64,000 nt of DNA from Clavibacter sp. (lineage in GTDB: Bacteria > Actinomycetota > Actinomycetes > Nanopelagicales > Nanopelagicaceae). The stretch is taken from positions 1-64,000 of the forward strand of contig BGOH01000004.1 of assembly GCA_003569145.1 (NCBI GenBank), written 5' to 3'. This document shows, piece by piece, positions 1-7,834 of this stretch (position 1 is the stretch's first letter; each line of letters begins with the position of its first letter). Both the position numbers and the translations under genes were made by a program. The notes beneath the pieces are model-generated. The model did no database searches, had not been told where the DNA came from, and saw only the letters and a list, made by a program, of their open reading frames with translations.

Positions 1-1172
1 GAGGTGAAACTACGAACCGAACCTGCCTGTGGGGTTGCAAGCCAAGGATATGGATAGAGCGCAGCTAACTTTTTAAATTTCTTAAATGAAGGCACTGGAG
101 CATAGGTGACCGCTACTGCGTTCTCTGCAGCAAACTCATAGGGATCTCCTAGATAAACCCGCACCTCGCGCCGCTTGCTCAAGTCTTGGAGTGTCTGCAG
201 ATAGAAGGCAATTCGTCTTGAACTGAGCTGCAATTTAGCCAGCGCCGCTTTGTTAAAGATAAAGAGAGCTATCAGATCAGGGTGTGCGACAAGTGCTGGA
301 TCAGCATCACCTAGTGAATCGATGGTCAATAGAACATAGCCAGGTGCGCCATTAACGACAGGCTCAAGAGGTCCTCTTGTTGTAGCTAGATCTGGATCAT
401 TATCAAGAAGCGGATCCTTATCCAATTGATGCGGCGTAATCTCATCAGGAAAGTTCTGGATCGGACAGGCTTTCTTAAGTGCACACTTAAAACACAACCC
501 AGGTGCACGCTTTTCCACCTGCCATCGCGCAAAACCATATGGCTTTCCAGTTCCAGCGCCAACGCTCCACTGCCACCCTAGAAGATTTGCAGCACGTGAA
601 CCATCTAGTAGCTCTCGGTGCATTCGCTCTTGTCCATGCAACCAACCTTTATCTGCGCGCACCGTCCACTGCGATGCCAGCCACATCCGGGTTTGATTGA
701 CCAGCCAAGCATCGCTCTCCAATTCACTAAGCACAGTGTCGATACATAACATGCTGCGATCCCAGCCATCACCTTCGCTGCTCCAGTTGGCTTCATATCT
801 AAGATTTTCAAATAAGCGAACACCTATCCGTGCATATAAATGGCGGGCATACTCCTGCCAGTAAAGCTCATCGCGGAATTTCTCACGATCTTTAAATGGC
901 GCATCCTTAACCGCTTTGTAGACCTGAGTTAACGTCAAGAGGTTATGTCGGATATATGGAGATAAGACAGTTGCTCCACGGCGTTCCAATGGCAACACCT
1001 CGGAGCGATCCTCGGCGTAGCGAGTGATATCCAAATTGGCCAAGGCCATATTCGCCGCGCTCTGACCACCTGCAATAGAGCTAATACCAAGAGCGCCAGA
1101 GTAAAGGCCAGCAAAATCGCATCCGATGATCTCTAATACATCGCGATTTAAGTCAATAATCTGCAGCTCCAT
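1..1172 (-). CDS. Photolyase/cryptochrome-family protein, apparently circularly permuted (partial)
   Basis: The open frame starts at ATG 1172 and runs off the left edge after 390 codons. Residues about 1-240 look like the helical FAD-binding half of photolyases: LSPYIRH, ELYWQEYARH, NQTRMWLAS and LDGSRAANLLGWQW, with the Asn equivalent to E. coli N378 retained and D374 replaced by Ser. Residues about 277-390 look like the alpha/beta (antenna) half that normally comes first: SLGDADPALVAHP, then SSRRIAFYLQTLQDL, then VYLGDP. The order is therefore reversed in one uninterrupted frame. Cys143, Cys227, Cys230 and Cys236 resemble the spacing of the FeS-type bacterial cryptochromes/photolyases. The likely role is light-dependent DNA repair or light sensing. 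Family assignment is strong; activity is unknown and the C-terminus is missing. An in-frame stop lies four codons upstream of the start, and no clear ribosome binding site is seen. Confidence 0.85.
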   Translation of the reverse strand, partial: MELQIIDLNRDVLEIIGCDFAGLYSGALGISSIAGGQSAANMALANLDITRYAEDRSEVLPLERRGATVLSPYIRHNLLTLTQVYKAVKDAPFKDREKFRDELYWQEYARHLYARIGVRLFENLRYEANWSSEGDGWDRSMLCIDTVLSELESDAWLVNQTRMWLASQWTVRADKGWLHGQERMHRELLDGSRAANLLGWQWSVGAGTGKPYGFARWQVEKRAPGLCFKCALKKACPIQNFPDEITPHQLDKDPLLDNDPDLATTRGPLEPVVNGAPGYVLLTIDSLGDADPALVAHPDLIALFIFNKAALAKLQLSSRRIAFYLQTLQDLSKRREVRVYLGDPYEFAAENAVAVTYAPVPSFKKFKKLAALYPYPWLATPQAGSVRSFT

Positions 1173-1264
1173 AGCGACTAAATCTACTAGTTAAGAGAGT
1201 TAAAGATTCAGGCAGTAGCCCACAAAACTATTTTCAGGTAGCAAGACAATGAATAACGTCTTGC

Positions 1265-1573
1265 TTACTCCCCCAAGCTCCACTCATATTGCCTATCAAC
1301 CTTAACTACCTGGATCTCATACCAGCTATAGAAGAGCTCTCTTCCTAGCCTTTGAACCTCTTTATGCTCTGGGTTTTCTCGCCAGGTTTTAATTGCTTCA
1401 AGGCTTTCAAAATAAGAGATTGTTACTCCAGATCTAGAGACTGGATCTCTATGGCTGTAGTGAGAGATATAGCCAGGGGTGGCCTTTACTAACTCCGCCA
1501 TATTTTCAGAGTGGCTCTCATAGAGCTCGCTATGCTCATTAGTTCTAATGGAGCGAAAGATCACGGCATACAT
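1265..1573 (-). CDS. Antibiotic-biosynthesis-monooxygenase (ABM) domain protein
   Basis: A 102-residue single-domain protein. It has the ABM ferredoxin-like pattern: an N-terminal strand MYAVIFRS, a helix with a TPGYISHYS turn, a second strand ending ISYFESLEAIKTW, and a Trp/Glu-rich C-terminus. Members act as small cofactor-free or heme-binding oxygenases, or simply as fold-conserved stress proteins, so a precise reaction cannot be given. It is cytosolic with no signal peptide. It lies alone on the minus strand between the photolyase-like gene and a small plus-strand ORF. The size fits the family and nothing is truncated. Confidence 0.75.
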   Translation of the reverse strand: MYAVIFRSIRTNEHSELYESHSENMAELVKATPGYISHYSHRDPVSRSGVTISYFESLEAIKTWRENPEHKEVQRLGRELFYSWYEIQVVKVDRQYEWSLGE

Positions 1574-1624
1574 AGGAAAGTAATAATAGTTCGGTATTTG
1601 CCTTATCTAGGTGATAATTGGGAT

Positions 1625-1702
1625 ATGGAACTTGTTATTGTGGCAGTAGCCATACTTGTAATTCTTCTTGTTGCTAAGAATGGCTCAAGTAAGAGGAAGT
1701 AA
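1625..1702 (+). CDS. Possible 25-residue single-pass membrane peptide
   Basis: From ATG 1625 the frame encodes a very hydrophobic stretch (about residues 3-16, LVIVAVAILVILLV) followed by a basic tail ending SSKRK, then TAA. This is an ideal N-out/C-in single transmembrane peptide. AGGTGA lies about ten bases before the ATG. The frame is open further upstream but there overlaps the ABM gene antisense, so the short form is more credible. A stem-loop follows 40 bases downstream. No function is known and chance remains possible. Confidence 0.4.
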   Translation: MELVIVAVAILVILLVAKNGSSKRK

Positions 1703-1741
1703 GGCTTTATCTTTTGGCTTTTTTTCTTATAGCAAATAGTT

Positions 1742-1767
1742 AGGGGCCACCTACTTAGATGGCCCCT
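1742..1767. terminator. Stem-loop, probable bidirectional terminator
   Basis: AGGGGCCA (1742-1749) pairs perfectly with TGGCCCCT (1760-1767) around a 10-base loop. T-rich sequence lies on both sides: GTTTCT to the right, and a run of A (T on the minus strand) around 1718-1730. It sits after the catabolic-island genes on the minus strand and after the small ORF on the plus strand. Confidence 0.7.
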
Positions 1768-1861
1768 GTTTCTATCCCTGGAGTAAAACACTTGCAAATA
1801 ATTGCCGTGCTCGTACAGATTTAGGTGATCAGACTTTCTCTGCTCTGACTTAGCAAGAGAA

Positions 1862-2869
1862 CTAATTACCTGATGAGAAAGCAGCGTCGAAAGCAGCCTT
1901 TGGTGGCTCGATTGCACACATTCTGCGGATAAATTCCAGAGACTCTGGTCCGCCGATTAGACGGTCCATGCCGGCATCTTCCCATTCAACCGAGATCGGG
2001 CCGTCATAGCTGATGGCATTTAACATACGGAAACATGCCTCCCATGGAACATCTCCATGTCCAACCGAGACGAAGTCCCACCCGCGACGTGGATCTGCCC
2101 AGGCTAGATGTGATCCAAGGCGACCATTGCGACCATTGAGTTGCTTCTTCGATTCCTTACAATCAACATGATAGATGCGATCTTTGAAGTCCCAGAGGAA
2201 TCCGACGGGATCTAAGTCTTGCCAGATAAAGTGGCTTGGGTCAAAGTTAAGTCCGAATGCAGGGCGATGATTGATTGCTTCGAGTGTACGAACAGTGGTC
2301 CAATAGTCATATGCAATCTCTGATGGGTGGACTTCGTGTGCAAATTTCACGCCCACTTCATCAAAGACATCCAGAATTGGATTCCAACGATCAGCAAAGT
2401 CTTTATAGCCGGCCTCAATCATTGATGGTGGCACTGGTGGAAACATTGCAAGGGTGTGCCAGATAGAGGAACCGGTAAAGCCCACAACTACCTTGACACC
2501 AAGCTTTGCAGCAGCACGCGCAGTGTCCTTCATCTCCTCCGCACAACGTCGACGCACTCCCTCAGGGTCGCCATCGCCCCATAGACGTGATGGCAATATT
2601 CCTTTATGGCGCTCATCAATTGGATGATCACATACTGCTTGCCCCACAAGGTGATTTGAGATTGCGAATACCTTGAGGTTGTATTTCTTTAGAATCGCAT
2701 GGCGTCCCTCGACATATCCCGGCTCATTGAGAGCGCGATTTACCTCGAAATGATCACCCCAGCATGCGATTTCAAGTCCGTCATAGCCCCATGATGAAGC
2801 TAGACGACACATTTCTTCAAAGGGCAGATCTGCCCATTGACCGGTGAAAAGTGTTACTGGACGTGGCAT
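1862..2869 (-). CDS. Sugar phosphate isomerase/epimerase-like TIM-barrel protein
   Basis: A 335-residue xylose-isomerase-like/AP-endonuclease-2 fold protein. Seen are [37 protein letters not shown] at the N-terminus (in part), the barrel metal-site segments [18 protein letters not shown] and HVDCKESK, and a final VEWED. Such proteins isomerise or epimerise sugars or inositol derivatives, as in IolE/IolI and related enzymes; the substrate here is unknown. AAGGAG lies seven bases before ATG 2869. It is the last gene of the catabolic island, 12 bases after the Gfo/Idh/MocA dehydrogenase, and the two probably act in sequence. The length is typical. Confidence 0.85.
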   Translation of the reverse strand: MPRPVTLFTGQWADLPFEEMCRLASSWGYDGLEIACWGDHFEVNRALNEPGYVEGRHAILKKYNLKVFAISNHLVGQAVCDHPIDERHKGILPSRLWGDGDPEGVRRRCAEEMKDTARAAAKLGVKVVVGFTGSSIWHTLAMFPPVPPSMIEAGYKDFADRWNPILDVFDEVGVKFAHEVHPSEIAYDYWTTVRTLEAINHRPAFGLNFDPSHFIWQDLDPVGFLWDFKDRIYHVDCKESKKQLNGRNGRLGSHLAWADPRRGWDFVSVGHGDVPWEACFRMLNAISYDGPISVEWEDAGMDRLIGGPESLEFIRRMCAIEPPKAAFDAAFSSGN

Positions 2870-2881
2870 TGCTTTCTCCTT

Positions 2882-4048
2882 TTATTTGACCTGCGTGAGT
2901 TGAGAGTTGTTTCCTGCACTTACTTCGACAGCATCGAGTACTTCCTGAACGTAGAGACCATCGTTGAACGATGGTGATGGATTCGTTCCGTTCTTGATTG
3001 CAAGAACAAAGTCATAGATCTCATGAGTGAAGGTATGTTCATATCCGATGATGTGTCCTGGTGGCCACCATGCACCTACATAGGGTTGGGCGCCATCGGT
3101 GGCAAGAATTTTTCGGAATCCTGCCTCAGATGAAGGATCGGTGTGATCGTGATAGAGCAGTTCGTTCATATCTTCAAAGTTAAAGTAGATACTCCCCTTA
3201 GACCCATTTACTTCAATAGACATCGCATTTTTTCTTCCTGCCGCAAAACGAGTGGCCTCGAAAGTCCCGATAGCCCCATTATCGAAATTTGCTGTAAACA
3301 CCGCAGTGTCATCGACTGTCACAGTGCCACGGCCGTTTGATGTTCCAGCTGTCAGTCCAGTATATGCACCAGGTAACGGACGCTCCTTAATGAAAGTCTT
3401 AAGTTGTCCGCTAACAGAAGTGATCTTTGAACCCGTGAGAAAGTATGAAGCGTCAATAATGTGAGCAGCGATGTCGCCTAAAGCGCCAGAGCCCGCAGTC
3501 TTCTTATCAAGGCGCCAGACCAGAGGGAATTCGGGGTCAATTATCCAATCTTGGAGATAATTGGCACGTACGTGGAAAATCTTTCCAATCTTCCCACTTT
3601 CGATAAATTGTTTAGCAACGGCCAAGGCTGGAACACGACGATAGTTAAAAGCGACCATCGATTTCACAGAATTTTTCGCAGCATGGTTTGCGGCCTCGGA
3701 CATTGCCCTGGCCTCCTTGGAATTATTTGCCAGTGGCTTTTCGCAGATCACATGCTTACCAGCCTTGAGGGCTGCAATGGCAATCTCTTCATGCGTATCG
3801 CCTGCGGTGCAGATATCGACGATATCGATATCGCTGCGAGAGATTACTTTTTTCCAATCTGTCTCTGCCTCATTCCAGCCAAAGGTGACTCGAGCACTCT
3901 CTAACGCATCCTTGCTTCTTCCGCAGATCACCGTCATCTCCACCTGTGGGGCATCGGGGAAAAAGTGGTTGACGCTGCGCCAGGCATGGGAGTGAACCTT
4001 TCCCATGAAGCCATATCCGATCATTGCTACTCGTAATGTCTTTGACAT
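2882..4048 (-). CDS. Gfo/Idh/MocA-family NAD(P)-dependent oxidoreductase
   Basis: A 388-residue protein with an N-terminal Rossmann fold (GYGFMGKVHSHAW, residues about 11-23), the family EKPLANN motif near residue 100 that carries the catalytic Lys, and the C-terminal alpha/beta substrate domain including GALGDIAAHIIDASYF. Members oxidise a hydroxyl of sugars, inositols or sugar acids with NAD(P). GGAAGGATG precedes ATG 4048. The gene follows livF-like by 12 bases and precedes a sugar isomerase, so it belongs to the imported-substrate pathway of this island. The exact substrate cannot be read from sequence; myo-inositol-type or keto-sugar substrates are possible. Confidence 0.9.
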   Translation of the reverse strand: MSKTLRVAMIGYGFMGKVHSHAWRSVNHFFPDAPQVEMTVICGRSKDALESARVTFGWNEAETDWKKVISRSDIDIVDICTAGDTHEEIAIAALKAGKHVICEKPLANNSKEARAMSEAANHAAKNSVKSMVAFNYRRVPALAVAKQFIESGKIGKIFHVRANYLQDWIIDPEFPLVWRLDKKTAGSGALGDIAAHIIDASYFLTGSKITSVSGQLKTFIKERPLPGAYTGLTAGTSNGRGTVTVDDTAVFTANFDNGAIGTFEATRFAAGRKNAMSIEVNGSKGSIYFNFEDMNELLYHDHTDPSSEAGFRKILATDGAQPYVGAWWPPGHIIGYEHTFTHEIYDFVLAIKNGTNPSPSFNDGLYVQEVLDAVEVSAGNNSQLTQVK

Positions 4049-4060
4049 GTTACATCCTTC

Positions 4061-4756
4061 CTAAGCTACGCCTAGATACTTGTTTTGTAACTCCGCACTA
4101 GAACTCAACTCTTGTGCAGTAACTTTCGCCTGAATCTCACCACTGGAGAGGATGATGATTTCATCACAGAGCGTGGAGGCGAATTTTAGATTTTGTTCGA
4201 TTAGAAGAATTCTCTGGCCTAGCCTTACAAGCTCTTGAAGAGATTTAGCTAGATGTTCAACAATCGCTGGTGCTAGTCCCTCAGATGGTTCATCCATGAG
4301 CAACAATGTTGGATTGGTCATCAAAGCTCGCCCAATAGCTAACATCTGTTGTTCGCCTCCCGAGAGCATCGCACCACCATTATTCTTGCGCTCACCTAAT
4401 CTGGGGAATAGTTCATAAACTTTTTTTATAGTCCAATCACTGTTTCGCTTTTGTAGAATTTTTAGATGCTCTTCGACCGTCAGCGATGGGAATACTCTCC
4501 GACCTTGAGGGACATATCCGACTCCTGCCTGCGCAATCTTTGTTGTAGACAGGCCAGTTAGGGTCACATCACCGTATCTAATCTCCCCAGAAAAAGTGGG
4601 ATTAAGTCCCATGATTACCTTTGCTAACGTGGTTTTCCCCATTCCATTTCTACCCATAAGTGCTACTGGCTTTGATGAAACTGACAGGCTTACTCCATGC
4701 AAAACCTTCACACTCCCATAGCCTGATTCGATATCAGTAATTGATAAGTCACTCAC
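4061..4756 (-). CDS. ABC transporter ATP-binding protein, LivF-like
   Basis: A 231-residue ATPase of the branched-chain-amino-acid importer family. It has Walker A GRNGMGKTT, signature LSGGEQQMLAIGRAL, Walker B LLLMDEPSEGLAP and the H-loop replaced by the LivF-type IEQN sequence. The start is GTG 4756, overlapping the end of the livG-like gene by eight bases. It pairs with the LivG-like ATPase to energise import through the two membrane subunits at 6875-8694. The substrate is defined by the binding protein at 5529-6761 and is not known. Confidence 0.93.
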   Translation of the reverse strand: MSDLSITDIESGYGSVKVLHGVSLSVSSKPVALMGRNGMGKTTLAKVIMGLNPTFSGEIRYGDVTLTGLSTTKIAQAGVGYVPQGRRVFPSLTVEEHLKILQKRNSDWTIKKVYELFPRLGERKNNGGAMLSGGEQQMLAIGRALMTNPTLLLMDEPSEGLAPAIVEHLAKSLQELVRLGQRILLIEQNLKFASTLCDEIIILSSGEIQAKVTAQELSSSAELQNKYLGVA

Positions 4757-5522
4757 CGGAACTCCCTAGGTATAACTCTCTCACTGATTTACTATTGCGA
4801 ATTTCATCAGGTGAACCATGCAGAAATATCGAACCCTCATGCATAACCACCACTTCGTCTGCAACTGATAGCGCCACTGACATGTCATGTTCAATAAGTA
4901 TCAAGGTAATTTCTTTATCTAACTCTTTTAACAATTCAATCAAGCGTCCACGTTCATTTGGACTTATTCCTGCCGCCGGCTCATCTAGCATCAGGATTTT
5001 AGGTTTCATCGCCAATGCCATAGCCAGCTCCAGCTGACGCGACTCACCATGAGAAATATCCGAGACTAAGACCTCTGCTTTCTCCAGCAAATCTACTTTC
5101 CTTAGGATCTCCACGCTCTGTAATTGGAGATCTTCTGATGCTGAGGGATTTGCAAGCCAACCAATCTTCTTTATGCCAAGCGCCTGCCTTAGCGCTACAA
5201 ATATGTTTTCTCGCAGAGTCAGGCCCTGGAACAATTTAGAGGTTTGAAAAGTTCTAGCAACACCTAATTGGGCTCTGTTATGCGCAGGTTGATTTGAAAC
5301 ATCCTGATCAAAGATTTTGATTAATCCACTACTTAGGGGATACATACCGGTGATCAGATTAAATAACGTTGACTTACCAGCACCATTAGTTCCAATGATT
5401 GTAATTCTTCGTCCGTGGCTAACATCAAAGGTGATGTCAGCCACGGCACGAATTCCACCAAAATTACGCGAAACAGCGCTTAGTGATAACGCGCAGTTAG
5501 TAGTAACAGTGGTGGTTGACAT
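4749..5522 (-). CDS. ABC transporter ATP-binding protein, LivG-like
   Basis: A 257-residue ATPase. It has Walker A GTNGAGKST, the LivG-type ARTFQTSKLF segment after the Q-loop, signature ISHGESRQLELAMAL (a degenerate LSGGQ) and Walker B ILMLDEPAAGISP followed by IEHDM. It starts at ATG 5522, six bases after the binding-protein stop. It overlaps the livF-like start, which suggests translational coupling. It is the second ATPase of the importer. Confidence 0.93.
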   Translation of the reverse strand: MSTTTVTTNCALSLSAVSRNFGGIRAVADITFDVSHGRRITIIGTNGAGKSTLFNLITGMYPLSSGLIKIFDQDVSNQPAHNRAQLGVARTFQTSKLFQGLTLRENIFVALRQALGIKKIGWLANPSASEDLQLQSVEILRKVDLLEKAEVLVSDISHGESRQLELAMALAMKPKILMLDEPAAGISPNERGRLIELLKELDKEITLILIEHDMSVALSVADEVVVMHEGSIFLHGSPDEIRNSKSVRELYLGSSGE

Positions 5523-5528
5523 GTTTAA

Positions 5529-6761
5529 CTACTTAGCGTCTGCGCAAGAGTTAACACGACCATACACTGTTGTACCTTGAGCAACTTTATCCTGGCGCTT
5601 GAGGGCTTTAGTCTTAAAGCCACCTGCACCATCTGAAACAATCTGATAAATAAAGTTAGAAACAATTGCGTTTCTATTCTTATCCATTGAAAGTGGTCCA
5701 GTTGGTGTGTTCCACTTCAAAGTTGATAAGGCTTGGCGATACTTGGCGTGATTGTTTGAAAGGTCACCCTTCACAGCCACAAGACCTGCCAGCATTGACT
5801 TAGCTGAGACGTAGCCAAGTACGCTGAAAATGTTTGGTCCGGTGCCAGCGGCGGTTAACTGTTTCTTGAACTTATCCCACTCAGGAGATGAGTAGGAGTC
5901 ATCAGGAACTGGTCCGCCACCAATTGTGTTAAGTGCGGCATCACCGATCTCAGCTTTCGCGCCAAGAACTGTTCCATCAACCAGGATTGCTCCACCAATC
6001 AGTGGCTTCTTAAGTCCAAACTGATTTGCTTGCTTCAAGAACTGAACTGCGTCAGCTCCACCAAGTCCAGCATAAATTGCATCTATATCCTTTGGAAGAG
6101 CTGCAATCTGTGATGAGTAATCCTTAGTTCCAAGTGCAGGCCACTGGGCAGCAACAATTACGCCACCTGCTTTACAGAAGCCTTTAGCAAAGCCTCCTGC
6201 GTTTGCATAAGGGAATGAGTAATCATCAGCGATGATTGCAACTCTCTTATAGCCAAGCACGTTGTATGCAATTTCACCAACGCCTCCAGACCACTGTGCG
6301 GCATCGCCGTGGAAACGGAAGAAGTTCTTTGATGGTTGCTGGTTAGTGGCTTCTGATGCAGAAGCTGTTGTGTTAACGAAAGTTACCTTGGGATACTTCT
6401 TTGATAGACGTGCTATCGCAACGCCCTCATCTCCAGATAAAGGTCCAAACAGAATATCTACTTTATCTTTTTCAATGAGCTTTTTGGCTTTCTCTAGAGC
6501 AAGTGCAGGTGTTGCATCTGTTGCCTCTTCAAGAATTACTATCTTCTTGCCAGCAACCATGCTCTTAATTTCGCCAAGTGCAATGTTCAAACCAATTGTG
6601 ATCTGTGGTGCTCCACCAGCAAACGGTCCAATCGTTGCATTCAAGTAACCGATTTTGATCGTACTAGCGGCTTGGCTCGAGGGTGCTATAACCAAGCCAG
6701 CTACAAGTACTCCTGCCACAACGCCTGCTAGAGCGTTACGGCGTATACGTTGTATTTTCAT
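5529..6761 (-). CDS. Periplasmic-binding-protein type 1, Liv-type solute-binding protein
   Basis: A 410-residue secreted binding protein of the Peripla_BP_6 family. It has an N-terminal positively charged region, a hydrophobic core and a signal-peptidase-I-like SSQAA site near residue 32. The mature part begins IKIGYLNATIGPFAGG, the usual first strand, followed by a VDILFGPLSGDEG segment and a DDYSFPYANAG segment. There is no lipobox Cys, which is unusual for a monoderm bacterium's importer. AGGGAG lies close before ATG 6761. It sits between the permease and ATPase genes of the same importer and is preceded by two strong palindromes. Ligands in the family include amino acids, amides, urea and aromatic acids. 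Confidence 0.9.
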   Translation of the reverse strand: MKIQRIRRNALAGVVAGVLVAGLVIAPSSQAASTIKIGYLNATIGPFAGGAPQITIGLNIALGEIKSMVAGKKIVILEEATDATPALALEKAKKLIEKDKVDILFGPLSGDEGVAIARLSKKYPKVTFVNTTASASEATNQQPSKNFFRFHGDAAQWSGGVGEIAYNVLGYKRVAIIADDYSFPYANAGGFAKGFCKAGGVIVAAQWPALGTKDYSSQIAALPKDIDAIYAGLGGADAVQFLKQANQFGLKKPLIGGAILVDGTVLGAKAEIGDAALNTIGGGPVPDDSYSSPEWDKFKKQLTAAGTGPNIFSVLGYVSAKSMLAGLVAVKGDLSNNHAKYRQALSTLKWNTPTGPLSMDKNRNAIVSNFIYQIVSDGAGGFKTKALKRQDKVAQGTTVYGRVNSCADAK

Positions 6762-6781
6762 CTATCTCCCTGTTCTTTGCA

Positions 6782-6800
6782 GTTGAGGAATTTCCTCAAC
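6782..6800. promoter_or_regulatory. 19-bp perfect palindrome before the binding-protein gene
   Basis: GTTGAGGAA (6782-6790), one central T, then TTCCTCAAC (6792-6800). It lies 21 bases upstream of the binding-protein ATG on the minus strand. It could be an operator dyad or an mRNA hairpin protecting or regulating the downstream message. Confidence 0.6.
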
Positions 6801-6836
6801 CTTTGTGTCGGAACCGCCTTCGCTAGTTCTGAACAA

Positions 6837-6860
6837 TTCTGTTCTCATAAAAGAACAGAA
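6837..6860. promoter_or_regulatory. 9-bp inverted repeat with 6-base loop in the liv-type operon
   Basis: TTCTGTTCT (6837-6845) and AGAACAGAA (6852-6860) are perfectly complementary around CATAAA. The repeat lies 15 bases after the permease stop codon on the minus strand. As RNA it would form a clean stem-loop between the permease and the binding-protein cistrons, suited to differential mRNA stability or partial termination. It is A/T-rich and lacks a following U-run, so full termination is not expected. Confidence 0.6.
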
Positions 6861-6874
6861 ACTTAGCCTCTTGC

Positions 6875-7834
6875 TCATTTTGCTACCCTTACTTTTTTCG
6901 CTCTCGCGTTACGAATCTGCGTACTTACCCCCATGAGGCCCTGTGGCGCCAGCATTAGAACAATTATGAATAGGGCTCCTGTAGCTGCGACATAGTATTG
7001 TGTGAAATCTTGCACTATCGCCTCAAAAACCACGATGAGTGCTGCTCCCACAAATGCGCCGCCTAAGTAAGTTGCACCTCCAACGACAACAATTACCAAT
7101 AAATCGATGGATCGAATCAGGCCTACGCTATCTGGTGAAATATTTGTTACATAAAATACACCCATTACCCCTGCGATTGAGGCGATCAGCGCAGAAAACA
7201 CAAAAGCGATCATCTTTAATGTCATAATGCGATATCCCATTGCGATCATACGTTCTTCGTTATCACGTACACCCTTGAGGGCTATACCAAATGATGTGGA
7301 TTCTAAGAACTTACAAACTGTAAAAATCACAATCGCAATCAAAAGGAATAAGTAATACATTGGCTTCGTATATGCAAAGTCCATCCCAAAAATAACTGGA
7401 CTTGGAATGCTGTTGATACCTGTGTGCCCACGAGTAATTTCTTGGGCTGAGTTTGCAAATGAATATAAGCCCAAAGTCACCGCCAGGGTGAGCATCAAGA
7501 AGTAAACGCCCTTTGTCTTTAGGGCAATAAAGCCAATAATGACCCCTGAAAGTGTTCCCGCCAGAATTGCTAAGGGGACCGATGTCCCGAATTTAACACC
7601 GTAGGTAACTGAGCTGATTGCCACGATGTAGCCAGAAACACCAGAGAAGAAGAGTTGTCCTAGCGACATTAAGCCCAGATTTCTATTGAGAAATGACATG
7701 CTTAAAGCCGTAACGCCCAGCCACAATGCACGTGAACCACCGCTTGAAACCCAGAAATCTGGATCTGGCACCAAGAAAGGAAAGGTCAGTGCGGCTGCCA
7801 GAATTATTAGATACAGACTCCTCTGTCTAGTCAT
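6875..7834 (-). CDS. Branched-chain-amino-acid-type ABC permease, LivM-like
   Basis: A 319-residue membrane subunit with about eight to nine hydrophobic segments. It has the LivM-type motif GVRDNEERMIAMGYRI (around residue 195), which contacts the ATPase, and the late VVVGGATYLGGAFVGAAL segment. Start ATG 7834 overlaps the livH-like stop (ATGA). It is an inner-membrane partner of the LivH-like subunit. Confidence 0.93.
   Translation of the reverse strand: MTRQRSLYLIILAAALTFPFLVPDPDFWVSSGGSRALWLGVTALSMSFLNRNLGLMSLGQLFFSGVSGYIVAISSVTYGVKFGTSVPLAILAGTLSGVIIGFIALKTKGVYFLMLTLAVTLGLYSFANSAQEITRGHTGINSIPSPVIFGMDFAYTKPMYYLFLLIAIVIFTVCKFLESTSFGIALKGVRDNEERMIAMGYRIMTLKMIAFVFSALIASIAGVMGVFYVTNISPDSVGLIRSIDLLVIVVVGGATYLGGAFVGAALIVVFEAIVQDFTQYYVAATGALFIIVLMLAPQGLMGVSTQIRNARAKKVRVAK

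Noticed and set aside
503-823. Overlapping short frames on both strands inside the photolyase-like gene
   Set aside because: They lie out of frame in a gene whose own frame is strongly conserved in motif content.
4741-5037. Plus-strand frames lying opposite the ABC transporter and other minus-strand genes
   Set aside because: They mirror well-supported genes on the other strand and have no motifs, ribosome sites or promoter boxes.
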